Of a stretch of DNA of 64,000 nt, positions 16,645-25,029 are shown in pieces. The notes beneath the pieces are model-generated. The model was not told the origin of the DNA and did no database searches. It saw only the letters and a list, made by a program, of their open reading frames with translations. The number at the start of each line of letters is the position of its first letter. Position 1 is the stretch's first letter. The DNA is taken from NCBI RefSeq assembly GCF_905220705.1, contig NZ_CAJNAT010000021.1:1-64000 (forward strand), given 5' to 3'. A program made the position numbers and the translations under genes. This DNA comes from Paraburkholderia domus (GTDB taxonomy: Bacteria; Pseudomonadota; Gammaproteobacteria; Burkholderiales; Burkholderiaceae).

Positions 16645-17570
16645 GCGCCACGGCGAACCCGCGCGTTGAGCGTGTTGAGGCGGCAGGGCAGGCGCCCGCA
16701 TCGGTCGGCGAGAGTCCGGTGTGGCGCGCCGCGGAACAGGCGCTCTACTGGGTGGATATTCCGGCGCAAAAGATCGTGCGGCTACGGCTCGATTCGGCCG
16801 AGCGCACCGAGTGGCAATTGCCGGAGAAGGTGGCGTGCATTGCCTTCGATCGTCACGGCACGGTGCTGGCGGGCTGTGAGTCGGGGCTCTTCGCGGTCAC
16901 GCTGACCGAAGGCGCGCCCCGCGGCGAACCCATGAAGGTGACAGGCAGAAAGCTCGCTGCGCCGGTCTTCGCATTCGACGATATGCGGTTCAACGACGGC
17001 CGTTGCGATCGGCAAGGACGCTTCTGGTCCGGCACGATGGTGCAGGACATGGCGGCCGCAATTCCCGCTGGCGCGCTCTATCGCTTCGATGAGCGCGGCG
17101 CGTTGTCGGAGTCGGCCGTCGACGCGTTGATCACCCAAAATGGTCTCGCGTGGTCGCCCGACGGGACCACGATGTATCTGTCGGACTCACATCCTCTACG
17201 CCGGCAGATCTGGGCGTTCGATTACGACATCGAAGCGGGAGAGCCGCGTAACCGGCGTGTATTCGCCGATCTGCATCACTATGCCGGCCGGCCGGACGGC
17301 GCTGCGGTGGATGCCGATGGCTGCTACTGGATCTGCGCGAACGACGCAGGGCTGTTGCTGCGCTTTACGTCCGAGGGCAAGCTCGATCGGCAGATTGCCG
17401 TGCCGGCTGTGAAGCCAGCGATGTGCGCGTTCGGCGGCAGCAATCTGGATACCCTGTTCGTGACGTCGATTCGTCCCGCGGCTGGCGCGAGCGAACACGA
17501 CGGCCATCTCTTTGCCGTTCGCCCCGGCGTGACCGGGCTGCCCGAGCCTGAATACGCGGGCGAACTCTGA
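16641..17570 (+). CDS. SMP-30/gluconolactonase family aldarolactone hydrolase
   Basis: This 309-residue six-bladed propeller protein of the SMP-30 family keeps the metal ligands: Glu24 in GESPVW, Asn167 in TQNGLAW and Asp219 in RPDGAAVD, with Asn118-Asp119 in RFNDGRCD at the active site. In this operon the likely job is opening galactaro- or glucaro-lactone made by Udh to the free aldarate for GarD. The start is a GTG inside the end of udh (GTGA overlap). Other SMP-30 members act on different sugar lactones, so the substrate assignment rests on context. Confidence 0.88.
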   Translation: MSATANPRVERVEAAGQAPASVGESPVWRAAEQALYWVDIPAQKIVRLRLDSAERTEWQLPEKVACIAFDRHGTVLAGCESGLFAVTLTEGAPRGEPMKVTGRKLAAPVFAFDDMRFNDGRCDRQGRFWSGTMVQDMAAAIPAGALYRFDERGALSESAVDALITQNGLAWSPDGTTMYLSDSHPLRRQIWAFDYDIEAGEPRNRRVFADLHHYAGRPDGAAVDADGCYWICANDAGLLLRFTSEGKLDRQIAVPAVKPAMCAFGGSNLDTLFVTSIRPAAGASEHDGHLFAVRPGVTGLPEPEYAGEL

Positions 17571-17591
17571 TCAAGCGACATGCACGAGACG

Positions 17592-17621
17592 GGGCGCCGG
17601 GGTATTAGCACGCCGGCGCCC
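17592..17621 (+). terminator. Terminator after the garD-udh-lactonase operon
   Basis: GGGCGCCGG at 17592-17600 pairs perfectly with CCGGCGCCC at 17613-17621. The following sequence reaches ATCTTTTATT some 12 bases later. The hairpin begins 21 bp after the lactonase stop. The T-rich stretch is distant, so efficiency is uncertain. Confidence 0.6.
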
Positions 17622-17640
17622 AACAGTCGCAATCTTTTAT

Positions 17641-17658
17641 TCATCGCTTGTCGTACAA
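17641..17658 (+). promoter_or_regulatory. Degenerate operator copy, TRAP upstream region
   Basis: The right half CGTACAA is exact (17652-17658, within TGTCGTACAACAT). The left half TCATCGC is poor. It is about 210 bp upstream of the stronger copy, so it may be an auxiliary site. Confidence 0.4.
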
Positions 17659-17851
17659 CATAGTGGCAAAAATGCCACTCTCGGGTCATTTTCCTCTTTA
17701 CAAAGAATATAAATCCACGAGCTGGAGATCTTGCTCGCTTTCCCTTCTGGATTGGGTTTGCAGCCTGATTTCAATCCGGCAACTCTGACGTGCAACGCGT
17801 TCTGGTGCGGGTAAATACCGGCTGTACAACTCAGATTACGTTTTATAGACT

Positions 17852-17869
17852 TCATATGTCGTCGTACAA
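17852..17869 (+). promoter_or_regulatory. Putative operator upstream of dctPQM
   Basis: TCATATG-TCGT-CGTACAA matches the shared palindrome. It is framed by two CATATG hexamers, 17853-17858 and 17870-17875. It lies about 318 bp before the dctP ATG, an unusually long distance compared with the other sites in the region. Confidence 0.6.
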
Positions 17870-18187
17870 CATATGAGCCCAAACAAATTCATTTCAAGAT
17901 GGTTTTGGCCGCTGGACAAAGAGGGCGGTGTTCGCTGCGCGTGTGGCCAACTCGCGCAGGGTTCACGCCGATGCAGTTGAAGTAAAGAAGTCGAGCTGTC
18001 TGACAGGAGTGCTGAGCATCTGTGCCGGGGAAGTAAAACAGGCCAGCACGGCAAATCGTTCGCTACCCGAGAAGGGCGGCGTGCGTGGCGCCGGGAGACG
18101 CATCAAAACCATGTCGCATCCGATAGCGGCCCCCCGCAGGCGGCCGCCCGCAATCGATTGGATGATCTAATTTCAAGGAATGTCACG

Positions 18188-19180
18188 ATGAACAAGAAGT
18201 TTGCCTCTTCCCGTGTTTCGATGATTGTCGCGGCCTCCGTGCTGGCGTTCAGCACCGTGTCGGCACACGCTCGCGTGTTCCGTGTGTCGGACGTGCATGG
18301 CGACACCTATCCGACCAATATGGCCGTGAAGTACATGGGTGAAGAAATCAGCAAGGCAACCGGTGGCAAGGATTCCGTGAAGGTCTTCGGCAACAGCGCG
18401 CTGGGTTCCGAAAACGACACGATCGATCAGGTGCGCATCGGCGCACTGGACATGGCGCGCGCCAACGGCGCTGCGTTCAACGAGATCGTGCCTGAATCGA
18501 TGATCCCGTCGCTGCCGTTCCTGTTTCGCGACATCGACCATTTCCGCAAAGTGATGTACGGCCCGGAAGGCCAGAAGATTCTCGACGCCTTCAAGGCGAA
18601 GGGCATGATCGCGCTGACGTTCTACGAGAGCGGCGCGCGCTCGATGTACGCGAAGAAGGCGATCCATTCGCCCGCCGACATGAAGGGCCTCAAGGTGCGC
18701 GTGCAGCCGTCGGATCTGATGGTCGATGAAATCAAGGCGATGGGCGGCACACCGACGCCGATGCCGTTCGCCGAAGTCTATACGGGCCTGAAGACGGGCC
18801 TGGTGGATGGCGCGGAAAACAATCTGCCGTCGTACGAAGAGACCAAGCACTTCGAAGTCGCGCAGTTCTATTCCGAAACCCAGCATTCGATGACGCCGGA
18901 AGTCCTGGTGTTCTCCAAGAAGGTATGGGACACGCTGACGCCGCAAGAGCAGGACATCATCAAAAAGGCTGCGGCTGACTCGGTGCCTTACTACGAGAAG
19001 CTGTGGACCGCGCGCGAAGCCGATGCGGCAAAGACGGTCACCAAGGGTGGCGCGACGATCGTCACTGCTTCGCAGATCGACCGTCCTGCTTTCGTGAAGG
19101 CGATGCAGCCGGTCTGGGCGAAGTACGAGAAGACGCCGCAGATGAAGCAGATCGTCGACGAAATCCAGGCAGTCAAATAA
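18188..19180 (+). CDS. dctP: TRAP transporter solute-binding protein, probable uronate/aldarate binder
   Basis: This 330-residue DctP-family periplasmic binding protein starts with a Sec signal peptide (basic start, hydrophobic core, cleavage near AHA-RVF). The conserved substrate-binding Arg is in MKGLKVRVQPSD, and GLVDGAENN and PEVLVFSKKVW are the usual family blocks. It delivers an organic acid to the membrane pair DctQM. The gene context and operator point to galacturonate, glucuronate or galactarate as ligand (inference). The chosen ATG at 18188 has AAGGA eight bases before it; an earlier in-frame ATG at 18158 lacks one. Confidence 0.88.
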   Translation: MNKKFASSRVSMIVAASVLAFSTVSAHARVFRVSDVHGDTYPTNMAVKYMGEEISKATGGKDSVKVFGNSALGSENDTIDQVRIGALDMARANGAAFNEIVPESMIPSLPFLFRDIDHFRKVMYGPEGQKILDAFKAKGMIALTFYESGARSMYAKKAIHSPADMKGLKVRVQPSDLMVDEIKAMGGTPTPMPFAEVYTGLKTGLVDGAENNLPSYEETKHFEVAQFYSETQHSMTPEVLVFSKKVWDTLTPQEQDIIKKAAADSVPYYEKLWTAREADAAKTVTKGGATIVTASQIDRPAFVKAMQPVWAKYEKTPQMKQIVDEIQAVK

Positions 19181-19319
19181 GTTCGGAAGTAACGCGGTGG
19201 CGAAAGACCTTGCAGCGAGCGCTGGAGGTTTTTCCCGCCGCGCGGTCTCCTGGATTGGCGACAGTTAGCAGGATTCCTGAAGATTAAAAATAAGTCCGCT
19301 GTATGCAAGGATGGGGTCA

Positions 19320-19799
19320 ATGAGATTCATGAAGCGCCCAAATGATTTTCTCTTCCGTGTGCTGGTTGTCGTGGCGTCGGTGAGCCTTGCCGCGCTGTGC
19401 CTGTTGGTGATTTACAGCGTTGTGATGCGCTATGTCTTCAGCGATGCACCGGATTTCGTCGAGCCCATTGCCCTCTTGCTGGTGATTGTGATCGCCATGT
19501 TCGGCGCCGCGCTCAAGGTTCGTGAGGGCGGCCATATCGGGCTTGATTCGCTCGTCAAGAAATTGCCGCCGAAAGGCCAAACGGTCGCGCACGCGTTCCA
19601 GCATCTCTGCCTGATTGTGTTGGCCGTGGCGATTTTCTTCGGCTGCTGGCAGATGGCGGAGACGACCATGGACGACAAGATCCCGATTCTGGGTCTTCCG
19701 GAAGCGCTTCGTTACGTCATTCCGATCGTTGCCAGTGCCTGCATCGCTTTGTTCTCATTCGAGAACCTGCTGGGGCTTTTCGCACAGAAACACAAATAG
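19320..19799 (+). CDS. dctQ: TRAP transporter small permease
   Basis: This 159-residue integral membrane protein has four predicted helices and the DctQ pattern (VVMRYVFSDAPDFVEPIA, REGGHIGLD). It joins DctM to form the sodium- or proton-driven TRAP permease. Three in-frame ATGs occur near the start (19311, 19320, 19329). The AAGG at 19307-19310 is correctly spaced only for 19320. It follows dctP after 139 bp and precedes dctM by 7 bp. Confidence 0.85.
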   Translation: MRFMKRPNDFLFRVLVVVASVSLAALCLLVIYSVVMRYVFSDAPDFVEPIALLLVIVIAMFGAALKVREGGHIGLDSLVKKLPPKGQTVAHAFQHLCLIVLAVAIFFGCWQMAETTMDDKIPILGLPEALRYVIPIVASACIALFSFENLLGLFAQKHK

Positions 19800-19806
19800 A
19801 AGAATC

Positions 19807-21159
19807 ATGGAACTTGCCATCCTCTCAGTTAGCTTCCTCGTTTTCCTCGTATTCGGGGTTCCTGTTTCGTTCGCGCTGGGGCTTTCGTGCGTCCTGACCT
19901 ATCTGTATGAAGGCTTGCCGGCGGCCACCGCCATGCAGTCGATGATTTCGGGCATGAACGCGTTTTCATTCCTCGCGGTCCCGTTCTTCATTTTCTCCGG
20001 CGAGTTGATGCTGCACGGTGGTATCGCCGACCGCATCCTGCGTTTCGCGCAGGCCACGGTGGGCCATTTCCGCGGTGGACTCGGCATGGCTAACGTGGTC
20101 GCGTGCACCTTGTTCGGCGGCGTGTCCGGTTCGCCGACGGCAGACACTTCCGCCATGGGCGGCGTCGTCATTCCGCTGATGAAGCGCGAAGGCTACAGCG
20201 CGGCCTATGCGGTCAATGTGACGACCCATTCGTCGCTGGCGGGCGCGCTGATGCCTACGTCGACGAACATGATCATTTATGCGTTCGCTGCACAGGGCAT
20301 CACCGGGACGTTGAACGGACACCAGATGAGCGGTGTGTCGATCGGCGATCTGTTGTTTTCTGGTCTCTTGCCGGTTCTGTGGGTGATGGGTTTCGTGCTC
20401 ATCGCCGCGTACTGGCAGGCAGTCAAGTTCGGCTATCCGCGCCGCCCTGACGGCTCGACCGAATTGCAGCGCTTTCCCGGCTGGTTCGCGGTGGCCCGCA
20501 CGTTCCTCGGTGCGTTGCCCGGCCTGATGGTGATCGCGATCATTCTGGTCTGTGTGGCCAAAGGCATTGCCACTGCGACGGAGGCAGCGGCCATTGCCGT
20601 GGCGTATTCATTGGTGTTGACCATCGTCATCTATCGCACGATGACGATGAAGAAGCTCTTTCATGCGTTGTCCAAGGCGGCTAAAACCACCGGCGTAGTG
20701 CTGCTGCTGATCGGCGTGTCGAACATGCTGCGTTTCCAGATGGCTTATCTGGAGATTCCCGACGCCATCGAACACATGCTCGACGGTGCAACGAGCCTGC
20801 CGTGGTTGATGCTGCTTTACATCAACGTCATCCAGATCTTCCTCGGCACGTTTGTCGACATGGCCGCACACATCCTGATCACCACGCCGTTGTTCCTGCC
20901 GATGGCGATGCACGCCGGCGTCGGCCCGGTGCAGTTCGGGATCATGATTTTGCTGAACTGTGCATTGGGTCTCGTGCATCCGCCGATCGGTTCGGTGCAG
21001 TTCATCGGTTGTGCGATCGGCAATGTGTCGATAGGTGAAACCACCAAGGTGGCGTGGCCGTATTACCTGGCTATCTTCAGCGCGATCAATATTGTGACCT
21101 ACGTACCGATGTTTTCGACGTGGTTGCCAAGCCTGATCAATGGCCATCCGGTGTTTTGA
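19807..21159 (+). CDS. dctM: TRAP transporter large permease
   Basis: This 450-residue membrane protein of the DctM/SiaM family has about 12 helices. Family motifs include PFFIFSGELM, GGVSGSPTADTSAMGGVVIPLM and the C-terminal NCALGLVHPPIGSVQFIGCAIGNV. It is the transport channel of the TRAP system. The frame is open far upstream, but the homologous start is MELAILSV at 19807, seven bases after the dctQ stop. Confidence 0.9.
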   Translation: MELAILSVSFLVFLVFGVPVSFALGLSCVLTYLYEGLPAATAMQSMISGMNAFSFLAVPFFIFSGELMLHGGIADRILRFAQATVGHFRGGLGMANVVACTLFGGVSGSPTADTSAMGGVVIPLMKREGYSAAYAVNVTTHSSLAGALMPTSTNMIIYAFAAQGITGTLNGHQMSGVSIGDLLFSGLLPVLWVMGFVLIAAYWQAVKFGYPRRPDGSTELQRFPGWFAVARTFLGALPGLMVIAIILVCVAKGIATATEAAAIAVAYSLVLTIVIYRTMTMKKLFHALSKAAKTTGVVLLLIGVSNMLRFQMAYLEIPDAIEHMLDGATSLPWLMLLYINVIQIFLGTFVDMAAHILITTPLFLPMAMHAGVGPVQFGIMILLNCALGLVHPPIGSVQFIGCAIGNVSIGETTKVAWPYYLAIFSAINIVTYVPMFSTWLPSLINGHPVF

Positions 21160-21231
21160 ATGCTTGATTAAGCGTCGGCGCCGGTAAGGCACTGCCAGAG
21201 ACAAAGAATAATTTTTTACAAAGGAGCAGCA

Positions 21232-22431
21232 ATGAAAAAGGCACTAGCAGCCTCGGCCGTTGGGTTGGTCGCCCTCGGCGCGCACGCTCAAACCAGCGTG
21301 ACGTTGTACGGTATCGTCGATACGGGGATCGGCTATCAAAGCAGCCAGACGTCGCTCGGTTCAACGACTGGCGGCCGCTCGGTCGTCAAGATGATCAACG
21401 GCATCTGGGCGGGCAGCCGTTTCGGCCTGAAGGGTGCTGAGGATCTGGGTGGCGGCACGAAGGCGATCTTCCAGTTGGAAGAAGGCTTTAACAGTGCAAC
21501 CGGCGCGCAATCCGTCTCCGGTCTGGCGTTCAACCGCCAGGCCTATGTCGGCTTGGCCAATGCCACTTACGGTTCGTTCACCGCTGGCCGCCAGTACACG
21601 TCGTACTACTCGCTGCTGTCGCCCTATAGCCCGACCACGTGGCTGACCGGCGCGTACGGCGCACACCCGGGCGATATCGATTCGCTGGATACGCTGTACC
21701 GCGCGAATAACTCGCTGGTGTACACGTCGCCGAACATGTACGGCCTGACGGTGAGCGGTTCGTATTCGGTGGGCGGCGTGGCGGGCAGCACCAATGCCGG
21801 TTCGACGATTAGCGGGGCGATCCAGTATCTGCACGGTCCGTTCGGGATCGCCGCAGGCTACCAGCGCATCAATAACGCGGCGCCGGGCGGCGGTGCGTGG
21901 GATCCGAACTCCACGACGTCGAATAACGGCGCACAGGCGGGTGTGTCGGGCATCAATAACGGCTACCAGACGGCGCAGGCGCAACAGCGGGTCGCAGTGA
22001 CGGGTGGTTATGCGTTCAGCTCGCAATGGGACGTCTCGTTCTCATATTCGAACGTGCAATACATCCCGGGTATCAACTCGTTCTTCCACGGCGAGGCGAT
22101 CTTCAACACGGCTGGCGCAGTGCTGCACTTCAAGCCGCTGTCGGCGCTGGACCTGGCGGCCGGCTATAGCTATACCCGCGCAACAGAGTCGAATGGCATT
22201 TCGAGCGCGGCCAGCTATCAGCAATTCAACCTCTCGCAGTACTACAGTCTTTCCAAGCGTACCGGCCTGTACGCGCTGGAAGCCTATCAGCGTGCGGGTG
22301 GCCAGACGCTCGGGACGAACGGCAAGAGCATCATCAACGCAACGGCCGATATCGGTGACGGTCAGAACAGCGCACCGTCCTCGTCACGCAGCCAGGTTGC
22401 TGTGGGTGTGGGCATCATCACGCGGTTCTAA
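21232..22431 (+). CDS. Outer-membrane porin, Gram-negative general porin family
   Basis: This 399-residue porin has a classic signal peptide (MKKALAASAVGLVALGAHA-QTS). The SVTLYGIVDTGIGY first strand, the SRFGLKGAEDLGGG block and the C-terminal ...GIITRF with final Phe for outer-membrane assembly are typical of Burkholderia/Bordetella-type trimeric porins. It follows dctM by 72 bp with AAGGAG before the ATG. It probably belongs to the same uptake unit, letting small acids or oligouronates through the outer membrane. Confidence 0.92.
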   Translation: MKKALAASAVGLVALGAHAQTSVTLYGIVDTGIGYQSSQTSLGSTTGGRSVVKMINGIWAGSRFGLKGAEDLGGGTKAIFQLEEGFNSATGAQSVSGLAFNRQAYVGLANATYGSFTAGRQYTSYYSLLSPYSPTTWLTGAYGAHPGDIDSLDTLYRANNSLVYTSPNMYGLTVSGSYSVGGVAGSTNAGSTISGAIQYLHGPFGIAAGYQRINNAAPGGGAWDPNSTTSNNGAQAGVSGINNGYQTAQAQQRVAVTGGYAFSSQWDVSFSYSNVQYIPGINSFFHGEAIFNTAGAVLHFKPLSALDLAAGYSYTRATESNGISSAASYQQFNLSQYYSLSKRTGLYALEAYQRAGGQTLGTNGKSIINATADIGDGQNSAPSSSRSQVAVGVGIITRF

Positions 22432-22444
22432 TCGTGTCGTGAAA

Positions 22445-22468
22445 TGGCGGCGTCTGTCGACGCCGCCA
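22445..22468 (+). terminator. Hairpin after porin gene
   Basis: TGGCGGCGTC and GACGCCGCCA form a perfect 10-bp stem with a TGTC loop, starting 14 bp after the porin stop. There is no T-run after it, so it may act as a 3' end protector or a weak terminator. Confidence 0.5.
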
Positions 22469-22653
22469 CGGCGACGCGAGTCAGATACGCGTCGCTCAGA
22501 AGTACCCGCTGCGCGCGCAACGCGCGCAGCGTTTTCGGCGGCGCCCGGCCTTCGAGCATCGCGCGTGCTGGCCCGACTGAGGGTGGACCCAGTGACGGCG
22601 TTTTCAGCACCCAGGATATGAGTCCCGGGTCACTCCCGAACGCCTCGCGACGC

Positions 22654-22845
22654 TCACGCGTTCGGTTCGGACCACAAACGCCCACCCGTGGCCCAGTTTT
22701 CGCGTTTGACGTCGGTGAGGATGATATCCACCGAGTTCGGCTCGACGCCGAGCGATTCGCAGGTCGCTTTGGTGATGGCTTCGACGAACTCGCGTTTCTG
22801 TTCCAGCGAGCGGCCTTCGAAGAGTTCAATATGAAACGTGGGCAT
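22654..22845 (-). CDS. 4-oxalocrotonate tautomerase-like protein
   Basis: This 63-residue protein of the tautomerase superfamily starts MPTFHIELFEGRS, so Pro1 becomes the catalytic N-terminal base after Met removal. The lengths and EQKREFVEAIT segment are those of the short 4-OT hexameric type, which isomerises 2-hydroxymuconate-like enols. It is the second gene after a class II aldolase gene on the minus strand (37-bp gap). The pair could handle keto/enol acids, but no pathway can be named. Confidence 0.85.
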   Translation of the reverse strand: MPTFHIELFEGRSLEQKREFVEAITKATCESLGVEPNSVDIILTDVKRENWATGGRLWSEPNA

Positions 22846-22882
22846 TGTGCGACTCCGTGATGAATAACGTTGAGAAGTGAAT

Positions 22883-23659
22883 TTAATCGCGGTAAGTGCG
22901 ATCGAGCCGGTCGAGCTTGCGTAGCAACGCGGGCCATTCCAGCGCGCCTTCGATCGCGCCGCCGTCGACCAGTTGGTCGGCTGTGCGTGCGGCTACGGCA
23001 TCGCCCGGCACGACGAGCGCGCTGCCGCATGCTTGTGCCTGCAACTGGATTTCGCAGGCCTTGATCAGCGTCGCCATCAATACGTAGGCTTCGGCGACGG
23101 TGCGGCCGGCGGTCAGTGTGCCGTGATTGCGCAACAGCATGGCCGGTTTGTCGGCGAGATGTGCGACGAGGCGTTCGCCCTCGGCCGGCGTGAAGGCGAG
23201 GCCTTCGTAATCGTGATACGCGAGGTGGCCGTAAAAACGCAGCGCGTGTTGCGAGGCCGGCAGCAAACCGGCCGGTTGAGCGGAAACCGCCACGCCCGCC
23301 GTATTGTGCAAGTGCATCACGCAAAAAGCGTCGGCGCGTGCCGCGTGCACGGCGGCGTGCAACGCGAAGCCGGTGGCGTTGACAGGATGCTCGCTCGTGC
23401 CGACGATGTTGCCTTCGATATCGATCTTCACCAGGTTCGACGCGCATACTTCGTCGAACGCGAGGCCGAAGGGATTGATCAGGAAGTGGCCGGGTTCGCC
23501 GGGGACGCTGGCTGAGATATGCGTGTAGACCAGGTCGTCCCAGCCATTGAGCGCTGCGAGGCGATACGCTGCGGCCAGGTCGACGCGGGTCTGCCGTTCG
23601 GCTTCGGACATCGGTTCCGTTTCGGCGACACGGCCGGCGGGCGTGTGGGTGAACGACAT
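22883..23659 (-). CDS. Class II aldolase/adducin family protein
   Basis: This 258-residue protein has the class II aldolase (AraD/FucA/adducin) fold. The zinc ligands are visible as His116 and His118 in MHLHNTAG and His179 in RNHGTL, and the THISASVPGE substrate region is typical of the AraD-like and decarboxylase-like branch. Members act on sugar phosphates or hydroxy/keto acids; the substrate is unknown here. The ATG at 23659 follows AGGAG by six bases, so the longer frame to 23740 is rejected. It is followed by the tautomerase gene. Confidence 0.88.
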   Translation of the reverse strand: MSFTHTPAGRVAETEPMSEAERQTRVDLAAAYRLAALNGWDDLVYTHISASVPGEPGHFLINPFGLAFDEVCASNLVKIDIEGNIVGTSEHPVNATGFALHAAVHAARADAFCVMHLHNTAGVAVSAQPAGLLPASQHALRFYGHLAYHDYEGLAFTPAEGERLVAHLADKPAMLLRNHGTLTAGRTVAEAYVLMATLIKACEIQLQAQACGSALVVPGDAVAARTADQLVDGGAIEGALEWPALLRKLDRLDRTYRD

Positions 23660-23713
23660 GTCTGTCTCCTGAGAATGCCTCGTGGGCTGTGACTGCGGGC
23701 TGAGTCTGGGGAT

Positions 23714-23799
23714 AAACCTGCGGCCTGAATCTGCACGCAAACCTGCGGCTTAAGCTCGTGGCCGCAAAACTACAGCCCAAACCTGCGCTTAAACCTGCG
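23714..23799. repeat. Four AAACCTGCG direct repeats
   Basis: The nonamer AAACCTGCG occurs at 23714-23722, 23739-23747, 23779-23787 and 23791-23799, in the 154-bp gap between the urea transporter 3' end and the aldolase start. Spacing is irregular (25, 40 and 12 bp). It could be a regulatory array for the aldolase gene or a decayed repeat. Confidence 0.5.
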
Positions 23800-23813
23800 T
23801 TTGAACTAGCCGC

Positions 23814-24758
23814 CTAACCCGCGCGCCTGACCGATGCCGGCGACGTGACACGCCGTCCGGCTGCGGCGCGCTTCGCCGGTTCGGCCACTGCCGCACCGTG
23901 CGTAAAGCGGCTAGTGAGCCACTGCATGCTCCACGTCGCGAGTACGAAAGGCGCAGTCATAGCCGGCAACGCATAATAAGCGGCGGCCGCTTGCAACACG
24001 ACTGAAAGCACAACGCCGCCGAGCGTCACCGCGATGCCGCAATCGGCTAGTGCGATTGCGGTCAGCGTGCCGTTGAATCCTAACAGGCCCGCGTCGAACG
24101 AGCTTGCACTTGCACCGAGCAACAGGTGCATGGCGCTCGCGAGGCCTGCGCCGACCAATGCCCACAGCGCGTGCCGCCGTGACGCTGCGGCGATTCCGAT
24201 CAATACGAGCAACCCCGGCAACGCGCCGGACGCAAAGCCGGTTTGCGCGAACCCGGCGAGCCAGCCGCGGCTCAATTGCGCCGCGCCGAGCGTGGGCTCA
24301 GTGGTGAGGCTGGCTGTCTGAGCGACGCGCGTCACCAGCGGCAGCCAAAGCCACGTGATAATCAGACATGGGCTCGAGAAGACGCCGAGTCCGCGCGCAC
24401 GTAGCCAGCGCGACCACGGCTCCAGCAGCCACGCCGTCGCCGTCGCGGCCAGAATCGCCACGGCGGCGGCCGTTGCATTGTCGGCGATGAAGCTGAATGC
24501 GGCGAGACCGGCCAGCGCGCCGTTAAAGCCATGCAGGCCGGCGCGCGTGTCGTCGCTCTGATAGCCGGCCAACAGCGCGCTTACGTTGGCCGCGACAGCG
24601 CCCATCAGCGCCGCGCAGGCGAGGCGTGGATCGCACAGGAGCCATGCAGCGAGCAGGGATGCACCAGTGAAAGCATTCGGTTGCAGGACGATCTGGCCGA
24701 AACTGCGTAACAAGGTGCGCAGGGCGGCGGATTGTGCTTCGGTTGCGGCGGCGTGCAT
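23814..24758 (-). CDS. Urea transporter, UT family
   Basis: This is a highly hydrophobic protein of the UT family with the internal two-fold repeat: Q-NAFTG near the start, GLHGFNGALAG in the first half and GLLGFNGTLTAIAL in the second. UT proteins are channel-like facilitators for urea in the inner membrane. The start is uncertain. I use the ATG at 24758 (MHAAATEAQ, 314 residues); upstream ATGs at 24788 and 24875 are also open, and none has a clear Shine-Dalgarno. No urease genes are nearby, so its role here is unclear. Confidence 0.8.
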   Translation of the reverse strand: MHAAATEAQSAALRTLLRSFGQIVLQPNAFTGASLLAAWLLCDPRLACAALMGAVAANVSALLAGYQSDDTRAGLHGFNGALAGLAAFSFIADNATAAAVAILAATATAWLLEPWSRWLRARGLGVFSSPCLIITWLWLPLVTRVAQTASLTTEPTLGAAQLSRGWLAGFAQTGFASGALPGLLVLIGIAAASRRHALWALVGAGLASAMHLLLGASASSFDAGLLGFNGTLTAIALADCGIAVTLGGVVLSVVLQAAAAYYALPAMTAPFVLATWSMQWLTSRFTHGAAVAEPAKRAAAGRRVTSPASVRRAG

Positions 24759-25029
24759 GATTGAAGGGCGGAAATTTCGATGCGGCATGACTTTGCCGCA
24801 TGCAAGGCCGGCGCACGCAGCGGGTCGAATTGAGAGTAAACCCGGAGCATAGGCTACCAACGCCGCGCCGGGCATCGCCGGGCGTTGATAGTGGCTATTT
24901 GCGACACATGCGTCACCATGGTGACGTGAGCCGAAAAGCCGAAAAGCGAGCTGTCGGCGAACCGAAAGCTTTCGCGCTACGATAGGAATCCGGCGCGCGT
25001 GCCGTGCCGTTCCACAAGGAGACAGGCAG

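Larger units (their letters stand above)
17571..18187. other. 617-bp intergenic region before the TRAP operon, with long leader
   Basis: No convincing gene is visible. In order it holds a GC-rich terminator hairpin (17592-17621), a degenerate operator copy (17641-17658), an AT-rich stretch with TATAAA at 17708-17713, and a good operator copy (17852-17869). About 318 bp then follow before the dctP ATG. A GTG-initiated 80-codon frame at 17928-18170 looks like non-coding Arg-rich sequence. Confidence 0.5.

Noticed and set aside
17928..18170. 80-codon frame in the TRAP leader
   Set aside because: Arg-rich, GTG-started, without a clear ribosome binding site or homology; kept only as leader sequence.
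22428..23780. 450-codon minus-strand frame across the tautomerase and aldolase genes
   Set aside because: It is in another frame than both recognised proteins and is strongly Arg-rich without homology.
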